A stretch of 64,000 bases of DNA from Zoroaster sp. YZ-2022 (lineage: Eukaryota > Echinodermata > Asteroidea > Forcipulatida > Zoroasteridae). The stretch's first letter is position 1. Each line of letters begins with the position of its first letter. Under the pieces are notes generated by a model, which was not told the DNA's origin, ran no database searches, and was given only the letters and a program-made list of their open reading frames with translations. The position numbers and the translations under genes were made by a program. The DNA lies in the NCBI GenBank assembly GCA_029582265.1, contig CM055828.1:2277402-2341401 (forward strand). The letters are read 5' to 3'. This document shows, piece by piece, positions 24,191 through 37,045 of this stretch.

Positions 24191-27100
24191 AGTGCGTATA
24201 TATTGTGTCCTGTGCTGAAATATGATATTTCCGTGGGCTGTTATTAAGTCCACCTGTCCTAGTAATAAACCATATTTAGTCTGGTTGTGGTTTACTTCAT
24301 CTAGGGCTTTAGAGTGAGTTAATGTGAGACGGAACCTTGACTGTTTTCATCTTACCATATCCAATATCGAAGATGAAACATTTCTGGCTATATCAAGTGA
24401 TTTTTGAACAGCATTGGGCACATTCTTCATGAAGATTTCTGCTTTTGAAAGACCTCACGTTATATTTTTCAAGATAAACAAGGATTGTAGAAGGGTCGAT
24501 TTAAACAATTAATCGTGATAATTTTCAGGGGTAATCAGACGACGTTCTCCACACCGTACGGTAATTGTTGTATTTAATTAAATTGTCTTCAGTTTAATCG
24601 CCACAAAGTAGACCGGTGGATTACAAACTACACAATAACGTACATGCAGGGAAATGTAAACGACTCCTGTACGACTTAAATGTAATATCATTATATACAA
24701 TTGTTATTTTCAGTCATGCAATGAGTCTTGGTTGATGATATTTTCATTTTTGCCTACAGTCAAAGTGTTTTCAAGAAGGTCATCTGCTGTTATGCTCCAA
24801 CTTCTGTCTGTATCAGCCTGTCGTGAATACTGAAAATTCACATGGTTTTAATCTGGATGTTGGCGAGTTGCACCATGTTCGCACATGCTACGTATTAAGA
24901 ACCTCTCTGAATTTGAAATATCAATTAAATGAGTTTAGACAGATCGACAAATTAGAGGATATTGCCTGTCACAATAAATAAAGATAAAATATGGCCCTGT
25001 GGCTCTTTCAAGTTTGAATGGGAAACGGCCACTGCTAATGGTTATTGCAACGGACCTCGGCTAGTCGATGACGAGTGACACCGTCTCCCAAACTCTGACC
25101 ACTCGAAAATCAGTTTGGGACCAAAAGGCAACCTTTCTATTGCCACCAGACCTCATATTTTGAGGTCAACTTGTATCTGATGAAAGCCTGCATCAACAAC
25201 AGGATTTATTGGAAAAAATGTGATTTATTATTTACTTGGAGGATTTTAGAATACTGGTGAAGTGATGATAAATAGCAATTTCAAAGACCTCTCCACAAGA
25301 CTGGAGAAACTATGAACTCATATAAGACACTCCAAGCGACAATTGATGAACATGCCCTTCTTGTAATAACTCAAGATGTGTTGCATCAATGCTTTGTCTG
25401 CATATCTAGTCTAAACTCTTGAAACAAAATCTGGCAATATACATTAAAATCTGTCACCACTGTAAAAGAAGTACAGCCGTGTCACGTAGGCCAATTTTAG
25501 GTTAAACAACAATCCTTCAAAACCTGTTCCACGAGACTGGCACCATTCTGTCAGTTTTTACAGTCAAAACGTTTTGCTCCCATTGCGTCTTGTTAAAAGA
25601 TTACAACCTCAAGAACGTAGCCTTCTTATGGGACAGGGGGTTACAGTACCAAGACTGACTCCCTGTAATTCCGCTCCGGTCAGGAAGAACATGCGACTGA
25701 CCCATCCGAGATCTAGACGATATTATGATTAACTGAAAATAATCTGCAGAAACATTACAGACAAATCATAGAAAAGTTGTTTTCAAAGAGCCGTCAGGTA
25801 AATGGGCGTGCCAAACCACATTGGCACACCGCCACCGTAACCACCCATCGTGATGTGAGTAGCTGACATTTTCCGATACACATAGATCATGTACTTGCAG
25901 AGTATTTCTATTTTTACTTTCCAAATATTGAGGAAAGTTCTGTGTCTAATCAGCAGCACCCTATGAAAATGCCGGATGTCGTGATATTTTCAAGATACAC
26001 TCCATAAAAACTAGGCCTCTATCAAAATGGCTTTACTCCATCGGCTGATTCATGATGGGGGGTTTAAGAGCTGAATCATCCTCCTAGATCTTTTGTACTT
26101 ATGCCCCTTCATTCCCCTGAAAAATCTGACTTGAAAAGACGCCTTCCCACTCCTGAACTCTCACTGCTGGCATCTGTGACTTTATCATGTAATAATTAGC
26201 CTATAGACAATCAGCCCCTATACCATGTGATTCCTGCCCATAACTTACTCAAATTGCACATCAAATTCATTTATTTCAGTCTTATATTTCAGTCCGTATA
26301 TGCTCTGGCAGAATCATTTGAAATCTACAATGTATATTAATCAATGTCTAATCAATCTATATAGAGAATGTCTAGTTACATTACGTATAACAACACCCAG
26401 CCAGCATAGGCACTGTGCAATGCAATGAATTAGACACTGCGGGATCAGAACGGGTACCGGTATGTTGTATGTAGAGCCCGCCATCAAACGGTGAGTATGA
26501 GAAAGGATTGTTGTGCAGACGATTCGTGCATGATGCAGACAAAATAAATGATTTCATTTGATAAAAGAAGCGAAGATTTATCGCAATTTTGAGGAATTGA
26601 AATGTGTATAAAAGCCTAAAGTTACAATCATGATTTAACTGTTGTTCTATATGGCTTAAAATGACATATTTGCAATAAAAAATAGCCAATACTTATTATA
26701 ATCAATGATATTGGCTTAATAGCAAGATGAACGAAAAAGGGACTGGTCTCCGCCCCGTTAAAGAGGGGTCCTTTATAAAAAGTCGAATTTATTAAAATAT
26801 CACACTTCTGACTGTCATTAAGGCCCTTTTGAATCAAGAACTCGATCATCAGAAAGGATCATTAAGGTCTTTTGCTCACTAAGTGACGGAATTAAAATGT
26901 CCATTTTGATGGTTTTTTGGACCATCAGGACCACAAATTGGCCGTAATCGAGGATGCGGTAAATTAACCGAGCTGATGATGTTTAGCTCTCGTGCTGTCA
27001 TTTGTTATTCATGGAGTACGTCGGACTAACGGCCGTTAAGGAAAGGGCGCTTTTACTTATCGCTATTAGAGGTGTTGCAAGGATTGAGTATACTCTCCAC

Positions 27101-27479
27101 GGTTCTTAGAGCCGGGGAGGACAGTTTTATTCAGCGGTTTCACATGAGTGGAGCGTTACGGCTACCCGGTCATGTAGCCAGCCCACAGACGATACACCAG
27201 ATGTCCCTGACTGATGTTGGGTAACATTTTTTGAAGGGATGTCACGTTCTGTCACCGATTAAACCTAATTTGGTGGAGAGTGCAATGACGAAGGCAACAC
27301 CTTGGTTTACCCTGCTTTGGAGGGTTCACTCTCCTTTTTGTATCGTGTAGACGAGGCGATGCGATGATGAGCAAAATACCATTGGTCTTTTGATGGTAAA
27401 CCATTGTCCCGAACTGTAATGATCTACACGGCTGAAAGTTAAGATCTGAATGACGTAAACTTGGCGGGAAACGAGACCA
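24191..27479. other. Gene-free stretch
   Basis: A+T-rich; no gene, RNA or mobile element recognised over 3.3 kb. Confidence 0.45.
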
Positions 27480-27750
27480 TCCAACAAGACACGCATTTGT
27501 GGCGTGTCGTTTTCGCTCCTCTGGGAGGAACAAATTTCACCAAATGCGTGTAATCAGCTATTCATTAGTACCGCCGGGAGAAATTCTCGTTCCTGACGGT
27601 CGAAAATATCGCGCCTTTTGGTGCGGTGAGACGGTGGAGCGGAACGGCGGAGAGGCCATGCGGTGCGCGCGCTCTGCCTGTTTAAAAATTGAAAAGTCGT
27701 TAAAATATGTATCCACTATCACAAGTGTTCCCTCCCTCACGTCATGAGGC
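27480..27750. other. CpG-rich block
   Basis: CpG-dense relative to its flanks, with overlapping open frames of 82 codons on plus (opening at GTG) and 97 on minus. No domain. Candidate cis-regulatory element. Confidence 0.3.
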
Positions 27751-29188
27751 ATAATGAAGTCGATTAATTCAGGTAACGGCCGACTGGGCAGAGAAATAAC
27801 AATCTGGCACGAAATAGTACGTGTGCGTGGTAGCAACAGATTCATGTTCAAATCACGTAACGAGGACTCGTCTGCACAGGGAGGGTATCCCTAGAGCGTG
27901 TTGAAGAGAAATGAAGAAACGAATAAAGATTTGGAAACATTTTTAGAAGAAATAAAAAACTGAAATAGTTCAACTTAAGGGAACTTCGTTGATATGATGG
28001 CCTTATAAGTACTTGTGACAAGACAACCATTTGTGGCAAAAAAACATAAAAACCAAATAATAAAACCTTATATAGCGCTGGTGTCGAGAAAATCTATTCA
28101 TGGCGCTTAGACCTGAAAATTCATTAAAAAGTTTGATTGAATGCTACATCGGGTTGTGTTTTGAGAGTTATTGGAAGACTGTTCCAGAGTCGTGTGGGAT
28201 GCACCAAAATAATGGCGATTTGGTTTGGTTTTCCTGTTCCCGTTATCAGTTGTCTTTTTGTTCTTCGTTGCATGTATATGATGATTATGAAGTGTCTAAT
28301 GATAAATTAATAACACAAAAAACATAAATTTATTGATGAGATTCTTGCGTAAGGATAATAAATAATTGAGTTGAATTTTGGAAAGCACTGGGTACAGTGC
28401 TGCATATAGATGTAGGTGTAAGACATCAAATCGGTCGGTTAGTAACAATGATACTTTGTGGATTAAACACATGTCAGAAACAGGGGAAACTTGAAATCAG
28501 TAGGTTTTACAATTCTCAAAAACATTGTGGAATTTATCTACAATTTCGGATGATAACAAGTGCAAATTATAGTGAACTGTATTTTGTTTCAATTTGGATA
28601 ACTGTTGGATCAAAATTCTTTCACTGAAGATATATTCTCACACTCTCTCTAAATGAAGCATAAAGGTTTGATGTTTATTTTGTTCTTTTTAAACATTTCC
28701 CACACTTTCTTTGTATATTTTATACTTAAACATTTCAACTCTCTTAAAATTCTGCAAACTTATATTAGCAGTCGACTTTAATTCCCCCGCTCAAATTATG
28801 TGTCCATCTCCCATCCTATGCTAATCTTTCATTCACATATCATGCTCTCAAATTCAAAAGGTTGTATTAAGATTGATGAGCCAGCCTCAATTTCAACATT
28901 TTTGTCATTAAAAGTGGGTATCTTGACATTCCCAGAGACGTATGAACCATGCATTTTTATGAACTGGAAATCTGAGTAGAGCAATGTAAGCCCTGGATAT
29001 CGTCAATGTTGACTTGTATTCGGAACGAGAGGAGTAGGTTTGTTTTGATGCTACTGTTCTCCTCTAGTGGATTCTGACTTTTGCTCCATCAACGATTCAT
29101 GTAGAGTCTTTTATTTTCTTGGGGTTTTTTCTTACTATATACAGACACAAAAAGACAACGACAATGGAGGACATAGATATAAAGGCCT
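27751..29188. other. Gene-free stretch
   Basis: No supported gene; short frames at 28100-28327 and 28397-28627 lack domains. Confidence 0.45.
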
Positions 29189-29533
29189 CAAAAAAGTCTC
29201 CGGTTTCTGGTCTCCGCGCGCGTCGCCTCGAACCCGCGCGTCGGCATTTTTTATTTTCTTTATTTTTTGCTATGAAATATCTAATTGCAGCCAAAATTGC
29301 TGGATCGATTGGAATTCTGCCGTGATGTGTTTTAATTGACTTTTTCACATATGAACGTTTGCCCGATTTGTGAGGCGTCTGTTAGCCACCATACTTTGTA
29401 TATGGGAAATTTGGTCCCACGTATACAATGTATCACGTATTTCCATATTGGCCAAAAAAAAGATGGCCGAAAAAAGCGCGTCGCCGCACCGATTTCGAAG
29501 CCGACCGATGACCAGAAACTGGAGACCTTGTTG
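29189..29533. mobile_element. 345-bp inverted-repeat element with GTCTCCxGTTTCTGGTC ends
   Basis: Left end caaaaaagtctccggtttct + ggtc (29189-29212). The inverted right end is caacaaggtctccagtttct + ggtc (29510-29533). 21 of 24 arm bases agree. Inside the arms both sides continue with CpG-rich, loosely complementary sequence (gcgcgtcgcc and gcgcgtcgccgcacc). Several overlapping frames on both strands arise from this and are not genes. No target duplication was identified. Confidence 0.6.
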
Positions 29534-30619
29534 GTCTTAGGGAACTTATAGGACAAAGACACAGTAAAGCGAGGATAGACATGAAATGACAGCGACACTG
29601 GAGGATTCAGAAGGGGTGAGGAAACACGAGGGAAGACTATCTCAGTCTACCTATGGCGATCACCGATCACATTTCCCGTAAGTTATTGTGTAGTTGGTAA
29701 TCAATCGATCTACTTCGTAACGTTACTAAACTGAAATCAAACAACAGAACAAAATCATGCCCAACTGTTGTTGAGTACATTTAAAAACAATATTTGGGGA
29801 GGTATGGCCAGTAGCTAGACCAGCATGCATTGCGAAAATCGGCTTGCGTTTGCGCAAAGAAGATAACAAGGAGGAGACGGACAACTTGAGTAGGGCATGT
29901 ATGTTGGTGACATGAACAAAGGAGACATACCAGGGGAATACAAGAACATTGAACAGAGAGAGACGATGGAACAGAGACAGAGTTGACAACGACGACAGAG
30001 GGCATGATTCAGAGACACTTGACAGCATGTTAAGTGTGACAATGTATGACAGAGATAATGGAGGTCACGGGTTGAAACCCGCGGGTAAGGCTAATTAGAA
30101 AATTGGAAGTAGACCAGAACAGTATAGGCCTACTGGTGAAACTGCACAGGGATACAAAACAAAGGCAAGAAAAGGTTACTCCCGCTGATAACACCATCCA
30201 ATCTCTTATATTTCAAGACTGATTCACAGCCTCCCAATAATTTATTTTACCCCCTCCCAAATTTATCCCAACGTATTTTTGCCGAAGTAAACATGAAACA
30301 CTAAACGTGCCAGACCATGAGAAAAATGTGTAAACGATTGGAAGGAAGCCTCGACAGCATGATGTCCAGAGGCCTGGGGCTATAGTGCTCGTGGTGTATG
30401 TTGGAGTTTGTTGGTGACGCATGCTTTTGTTAAAGCAGTACATTTTTGTATTAATCTGATCTCATTTTGCAATTATGAAGATATCAATTTGAATAGTACT
30501 TGTTGTTAGGGTTGGTATGTGCAATACACGTCTGAAGTGATTCCTTAAAAATAAAATTTAGGCCTATAGGTTGTAACAAATAACAAATATTATCAGTAGG
30601 TGACATGGATCATCTCATA
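29534..30619. other. Gene-free stretch
   Basis: Purine-rich on the plus strand around 29820-30060, which opens long minus-strand frames that carry no domain. Confidence 0.45.
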
Positions 30620-30880
30620 GGCTCAATTTCACAGCTCTGCCTACCCTAAGCGAAAAATTGATGCTTATTATGAAAGCAGAAAAGTATGCGCTTAACGTAA
30701 GTGTATTTCACGAGTTAGCAAGGAATTTGTTTGTGCGTGTTAATGCGTATTTCGCGTCGCTAAATAATTCACCACTTAGACTACACGGCTAGCGCAAACA
30801 TTCTGCGCTAACCATGTAGCAGGGAAATGATGATTGGAAGCGCGAAATTCCTTATTTCGCAGCGTCATAAACTTGGGCCC
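30620..30880. mobile_element. Degenerate MITE with GGGCCCAA-type ends
   Basis: Left end ggctcaatttcacagctctgc; the right end, inverted, is gggcccaagtttatgacgctgc. The arms are imperfect but collinear over about 21 bases. The interior carries GCGAAATT/AATTTCGC and GCTAAC/GCTTAG-type inverted pieces. Similar GGGCCCAATTTCATA ends are, from memory, common in invertebrate deuterostome MITEs. Confidence 0.5.
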
Positions 30881-32364
30881 TGGTCAGAAATTGCTTAGCA
30901 CGATTTTTGTTATAATTCATTATTAATAAGCTGCATCTTTCACAAATCAGCTTCAGTATGTCATGTGAACATCTACAGATAATATTAAGACAATGCCTTT
31001 CAAAATATTATTTTTTATTATTATTTATTCATAATTTTGTAAAATCACTTACAGGTCTTGAAAGGGGAATCAAAAGTGGGGAAAAGGGGGGCAGTGAAGC
31101 ACACTGCCCCCTAAAAGAAGAGGGGAACACAAGAAACATATGGGGGTAAAGGGGGTAAATGGGGTAAAGGGGCATATGTCCCACTTTAACCCGCCCATGG
31201 ATCAGCCATTGGATAAAGTAAAATTAGGCTAAATGTTCCAGTATAAAGATCATGTGATAGACCAATCACTCAATTTCGGTTAGAACAACTGTCGAGTAAA
31301 AATAAAATCGATATTGGGTATAAGCCCTGGCGCCAAGCAACAAGCGGTCATAAGAGTACCGCCAAACATATGATGATTGCGAGTTTTCAGCCACTCATCC
31401 CGCCGTCATGTGAGGAGATTGTCGGGCAGGTAAAGCGCAGTGCATCATCGTTTTGTGTAACATCACTTCGAGTTGTTCTGTGCATGCATAACAGGTTTGA
31501 CGGAACTGACAAACTCAAGGTCATGACGACATAATCCCCCCGTCAATCGGCGCTGTTATGTGACAGATCATCCAGGCGACAGAACAGACTCGTCGGGCGA
31601 AGCTCAGATGTATACTGGTGAGTCCGCATACGGCACAACTCTTGTGACACGCACAACAGCTACCAGTGAATGAATCTGCCGAGTTTTGGCCTGAAATTTG
31701 GAAAGGAAATATCAGTAACTATCCCTTTTTTATAGTTTGCATGGGCGTCAATCGCTGCTAATTGCGAGAAAAGGAAATGAGAGTTAATATAACGTGGGTC
31801 CCGGGGCTCCGGATAATTTACTCTGCAGTTTCCTCTGAGCACTTCGTTACCAGTTTTCAATGAAAACTATCCAAAAATGAAAACATGTTTTTTATATTAC
31901 CAAATTTGATTTTCAAATGACGTCGAAAAATGGGAGGATATTCAATATACTACCCATGTGCCCCTCTCTAAATATGGACGAATAAACCCTTTCCTTCCCC
32001 ATCAACATGCACTGGTATCCAATTCATGGACAGTTAACCAATCTCATCCAAGACAGACAGAAAATCTTGATGGGGAAACGTCCAAAAAGTGGTTGTGCAT
32101 ATCACCAAATTTAAGCTTGGATTCACTAAATCTTGATTTAGGGGCTTCATTTCAATAAGCGAGGTAGAAAAAAAAGGAAAATAAATGTGCAAGAAATCTA
32201 CAGAGAGAAAAGCAGGAATACCGCGTGTTGATATTCAATAGTGATTATTTTAGATTCTACAACAATTTAGAATGGCGATATTGGGATTCGAATTAAGCCA
32301 CGGTGCCCTAACTTCATGAATTCCAACTAGGCCTAAAAATATTTGTTATCTGTTATGTATATCG
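30881..32364. other. Gene-free stretch
   Basis: No supported gene. Contains a G-rich ggggtaaaggggg run at 31140-31175. Confidence 0.45.
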
Positions 32365-32372
32365 ATAGATAC

Positions 32373-32658
32373 CAAGGGCGCAACCACTGGGGGGGTCGGG
32401 GGAGTCACGACCCCCCCCCCCCTACTTTTATGTGGACCTCCCCAACTTCTGGAACATTTGGTATTTTATGTATACATGATCCTAGTAATGTCATTCATGA
32501 CATCACAATTATGCAACACTTCCATCAACACGCTGAAATACGTGATATTGAACCAAGACCCCAGCTGCTAGTGGCGTGCTCGCTTCGCTCGCCCGCAGAT
32601 CACGTTGCTATTGGCTGCTTGGGACCCCCCCAACTTTCAACACGTGGTTGCGCCCTTG
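32373..32658. mobile_element. hAT-type MITE with intact 8-bp target-site duplication
   Basis: A 286-bp element with perfect 15-bp terminal repeats, CAAGGGCGCAACCAC and GTGGTTGCGCCCTTG. It is bounded by identical 8-bp duplications ATAGATAC at 32365-32372 and 32659-32666. Eight-base duplications and CA(A/G)GG-type termini are characteristic of hAT. G-runs and C-runs lie just inside the ends. No transposase frame exists; the 108-codon frame at 32343-32669 spans the whole element and is spurious. The exact duplication suggests a relatively recent insertion. Confidence 0.92.
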
Positions 32659-32666
32659 ATAGATAC

Positions 32667-35111
32667 TAGTTTTACTAATGCTCATAATATACTTTCAAAG
32701 GAAACCGCAAAAGAAGGACTATATGAGTGTTATAAACGTCTGTTTCAGAATCGATTCTGCTTTTGACATGGACTTGAGTGATAAACCTCAAAAGAATCAC
32801 TCTAATAAAAAGGTTCGCTTAGATTATTTCGGCTTAAATGCAATTTGGTTTTCAGCCACAAACTGTAAGATTCGTATTAACCTTCAGGGAGTATTGAATA
32901 TGTAAATTACAAAAGTACTCAAAATGGCGACCTCTGGCCACCGTCGAGACATGGTGGTTTTGTTGTACCCGGCTAGCAGACGATAAGTCATCTGAGAATT
33001 GGCGCGAACTCTCAGGAACAGGACGCATGTCCCGGAGAGATATTATCTCTTGCTGTCACGTTGATGTGAGCATTGGCGAGATTTACACTGCTGATGTTGA
33101 GTAGATGACAAGATACCCGGTTTTTCTCGCTTGTTTATTTTATTCAAGGTGGACAAATCTTTGTTAAGATTGGGTAATTCAGTGCAATTTGTTTAACTCT
33201 GCTACCAGAGTTTGGAATATTAGGAAGGATTCGCCATTGTTCCTCTTATTACAGATATGTATTGGAACGAACTACAATCCTTGCAATTATAAAGTTTTGT
33301 CACTGGTTCAGCTAATTGTTGAATAATACGAGTGATAGAATTGAAAATGTACTTCAATGCAACGAATTCACAATGTCATTAACGTATAAGTTAAATTTTC
33401 AGTTGACCAATATGTGTGGTCGTCAAGCGTCTCTAATAAACTTTTATTAATAAAAATGGTCCTTGTTCTTCATGTTTCCATTCAATTTGTAATTCATTGC
33501 ATATAGAATCCGTACTGATAGGATTCAAAGTAGTTTTCCTGTTTTTCCTCAGGAACTTTGATCGTCTGCATCGGCCAAAAGTCTCTATAGGTCCTATATT
33601 TATGTTTTAAAAATGCATGGGCGAATGAACCAAATGATAAATGAAGCCAGGAGCGCGCCTGACCCCTCTGTTTTGGGGTTGTTTTTTTCTATGTCAATAA
33701 CGCACTCATATGCTTACAAACCCACAACATTCACATCACACATTACAGTTCATGGCTTGACATGGAACTGTTATAAGCAACGTGGCATGCCAACATTTGA
33801 CCTTTGACCTCATGACTTGGTTTGAAACTAGGAGAAATCACATCAGCAGGCACTGAGCCATCATGTCAAGTAATTTTTACACGTCAACTGTTTAATAAAC
33901 CTATAATCCAGGCAAGTCTGAGGGATGAAAGGCATTTTAGAGAGATGGATTATGTTTTCAGAAACACTTCGGGATTTGTTGGAGCACAAGATTACAGTTT
34001 TACAGTGCAGACACGAAAAGAACAAATTTGAAAGATTTGAAATGGCGCCGCCATATGCAAGAAATAGGCAAAACAAATATTGAACAAGGCCGCCTGAAAT
34101 AGCTATACAAAAATTAATAAACATTCAAAATAAAAACAATTATACAAAACCTTATTTTTTAAAAGAACGTGAAAAGAGGAATGCTTGGTTGGACTTGTAA
34201 ATTGCAAGGCCATCGAGAACAATGACAAACAGACGGCAGCCATTGAGGCAGTACAGGATTGCTTCATGTGTTTCTGATTTATAAGTTTTCTTATAGTTAA
34301 TTTTTTCGTCTAAATCAGGAAAAGGGTTTATCAAAAGTCTTTCAATATTCAACTATCACATTTGTTTCGAAAAATACTATGAATTGAACTTCAAATGATT
34401 TGAAAAATAATGTTAATTATTCTAACTTTCCGAGAGAAAAAATGTAATAAATTATGTGAAATAATCAAATGTTCGTATTGAGGAGTTTTGCAAACATTTC
34501 ACCTAAAGCTTGAAATTTAACATCTACAATCATTGAAGATAACACTAACTGCTTGGATCCATCAAACGAACTGTTAATCTTTCTCATCTAATAAACAAAG
34601 TCAATAAAAGTGTTAATTTCTTGTTCATGTAATTGTTGCACACTACATGGATTGCCTACGGGTTTCAGCTGTACAACCTGAGACATCTAAGGGGGAGGTA
34701 TAGCACATCCATGCAGGAAAGTAAACATAAAGGCCTGGGAAGTAAAGCTGACCGTGATGACATGAGAAAAAAGGACAGGAGAAAAACCTTTGTGATTGTA
34801 GAAACATTTAGTCAGTGTCCAACTCCATCGCAGTAACATACAGCTTAAATATATCTTAACAATTTGTAAAATGTAGTATAACGACAAAAATATTAATTAA
34901 TTAACGCCCGTGTTTTCGGGAATTTTCTGCAATTTTCTTTTTCATCAGCACACTGCTATTTTTTGCATGAGGAAAGATAATTAAATGTTTTAAAATTACA
35001 TATTTCTCAAAATAATCACGATAAGCATAGTTTTACAGTAAATATGTCTTGACATATTTCTATAGTGGTCTAGCCTAACCTGTTTGCCTTGTCTTCGTTA
35101 TTTAGCAATTT
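32667..35111. other. Gene-free stretch
   Basis: No supported gene. Includes the DR1 site listed next. Confidence 0.45.
33798..33810 (-). promoter_or_regulatory. Perfect DR1 nuclear-receptor element
   Basis: Minus-strand AGGTCAAAGGTCA is the ideal direct repeat with one-base spacing, bound in animals by HNF4, RXR heterodimers and COUP-TF-type receptors. Function is inferred from the motif alone. Confidence 0.45.
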
Positions 35112-35175
35112 TGAATTGTCCTCCCTCATATCAATCGATGTTATGAATTGTCCTCCCTCATATCAATCGATATTA
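35112..35175 (+). repeat. 32-bp tandem duplication
   Basis: The unit tgaattgtcctccctcatat + caatcgatgtta occurs twice back to back, differing at one base. It is a recent small duplication. Confidence 0.9.
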
Positions 35176-35799
35176 TCTTCTTTGAAATGCTTCAACCATT
35201 ACCAATTTGATCATATAGTTAAAAGTCGTTTCATTTTATTCAAGTTAATTAATTTAAGCCTATCCAAAACGATCACGGTGTTTTGACTAGGGGTACATGT
35301 ACCGATATCGTTTGTATTTCTCGTAATTATTTAATTATTATAACAAATCATACATCATAGGGCCTATAACATGCATATGCAAATTTTGTAAAATTGTCGC
35401 CTTTACCTGAGTGTTATTACAGTAAAGAGCATTTTCAATAATGCCTAATCTTTTATTGACTGCAAAAAATCTTATATGTTTTCATTAATTTAAAAAGTTA
35501 ACCTATAGTTTGTGTAATTAACAAGTTTATAATTAAACAAGTCATGTTTTTCAAGCCTTGACAAATGTCAAGGTAAATATGAAATCGCCATTTAACTTCC
35601 GTATAGCATTTACGCTTAATAGCTAAATACAAAGCGTCGTTCACAGATTTCGCGAGCCTATCACGCACGGTCATAACGAAATACAGTTAACTAAGCGGAT
35701 GATTCATCAAATAATGGCTTTTCGGAGCTCAATAAAAGCTTAATTTTGTGTTTAATCTCATCCATAATACATATATCTTGAAGCCTTGGATGTGACAAT
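35176..35799. other. Gene-free stretch
   Basis: Very A+T-rich; nothing recognised. Confidence 0.45.
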
Positions 35800-35965
35800 T
35801 CGCGTTAACGAGGGCCCCTCGGAGCGTACGTGCTAGCGGTCCGCTGTTGTCGTCGACACGATAAGTGCGAATATTTAGCGCGTGGCAGCGTGGCAGCAAA
35901 GGGGAGCTGTGCATTCAATGAACGGCCGTGGATGGCGTCGCGGTGTCGCTTGCTCAGTTCCCCTT
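35800..35965. other. CpG-rich block
   Basis: Sharp local rise in CpG (for example gagcgtacgtgctagcggtc and gcgtcgcggtgtcgc) inside very A+T-rich DNA. No long frame. A candidate promoter-like or enhancer element. Confidence 0.35.
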
Positions 35966-36269
35966 TATGACGTTTAATACAAACCTGACTTCATTTGGCA
36001 TTCATTGAATTTTTTAATATTTCAAATGAAGCTTCAATTGATGCAAATTAATTCAAATTACGTCCGTATCGTATTTCCATGAAAACAAAACTGAAATGGA
36101 ATCGGATTGGCAAAGAAATAAGAATTTAGAAAGTTTTTTTTCCATTTTGTATTTCGAGTGACACAGACTAACCTAGCTTAGAGGGAAGAAAAATTTGTAT
36201 TTTGGAAACGAACGTTTAATTTATCCCTTTATTTTTCAAGAAATATATCAATAAATTAATATGTGAAAG

Positions 36270-36600
36270 TTTCATCACAATAGGTGCTCAGTTGTTTTTC
36301 ACAACCAAAATCTATTGAATGTTTTGTTATGATTTTATGTTTTACGGCAAATGTTTGTAAATTCGATATAACAGTAACTTTTTTCTCTAAGATTAATGTT
36401 TTTCAGACGAAATTATTTCTCGAGATAATTGATACGTGTACCAACCTTATAGTAAGTAATTTTTGGATAATAATTTGCTTATATGATTACCAGGTAATTA
36501 CCAATATTGTACCTTTCCTTTCAGCCCTTTTGACATTTCAAAGGCAGATTTTATTCACGGTCAATTCACTTCAAATTTAAACTCAAATCTGACTTAATAG
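36270..36600 (+). repeat. Diverged repeat pair member 2 (with 22107-22440)
   Basis: See the partner entry. This copy holds a 98-codon frame (36284-36580) whose protein shares KFDI and IIDTCT-like motifs with the partner, in the same order and spacing. The DNA-level match extends outside the frames, so shared descent of a repeat is the simpler reading. Confidence 0.5.
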
Positions 36601-36699
36601 TCAGAGTTATATTGAATATTTGCAACTTCACAGAAATATGCGAAATATGCGTTGAAGCCAGTGTAGTTTTGGTAAAGTACATGTGGGATGCATAAAAAC

Positions 36700-36900
36700 T
36701 TTATAAGAATCAAGATATATGAAACCAACCTTTGAAAGTTTCAACTTATTTCATTGTGTCGTTTACGAGAAAATAGTGGAAATGCATTCTGATATTTAGT
36801 TTTCATTCCTATGTGGTATTTATTTGCACAATATTTGTACTAAAATAATCGCACTTCAGACATAAATGTTTGAACTTAGTAAGTTTCATATAGGCATATT
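36700..36900 (+). repeat. Family D repeat, forward copy
   Basis: aagaatcaagatatatgaaa, ccaacctttgaaagtttcaa, tcattgtgtcgtttacgaga, aatgcattctgatatttag, cgcacttcagacataaatg and agtaagtttcata are in forward order. Confidence 0.75.
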
Positions 36901-36992
36901 TAAGAATATCAATAGTGCAGGCTAAACCCAATATCTCGCAAAACATAAACTGATCTGCCTTAGGTGCTATCAAGTTCAGAAAAACATTATTT

Positions 36993-37010
36993 CTGTCTTC
37001 ATGAAGACAG
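36993..37010. repeat. 18-bp perfect palindrome
   Basis: ctgtcttcatgaagacag is its own reverse complement. It is followed at 37017-37045 by two overlapping catggatcc-type palindromes. Confidence 0.8.
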
Positions 37011-37045
37011 TAATTCCACATGGATCCATGAAGTATGGATCCATG

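Noticed and set aside
32343..32669. 108-codon plus-strand frame
   Set aside because: It spans the hAT MITE end to end; its proline-rich part is the C-run of the element.
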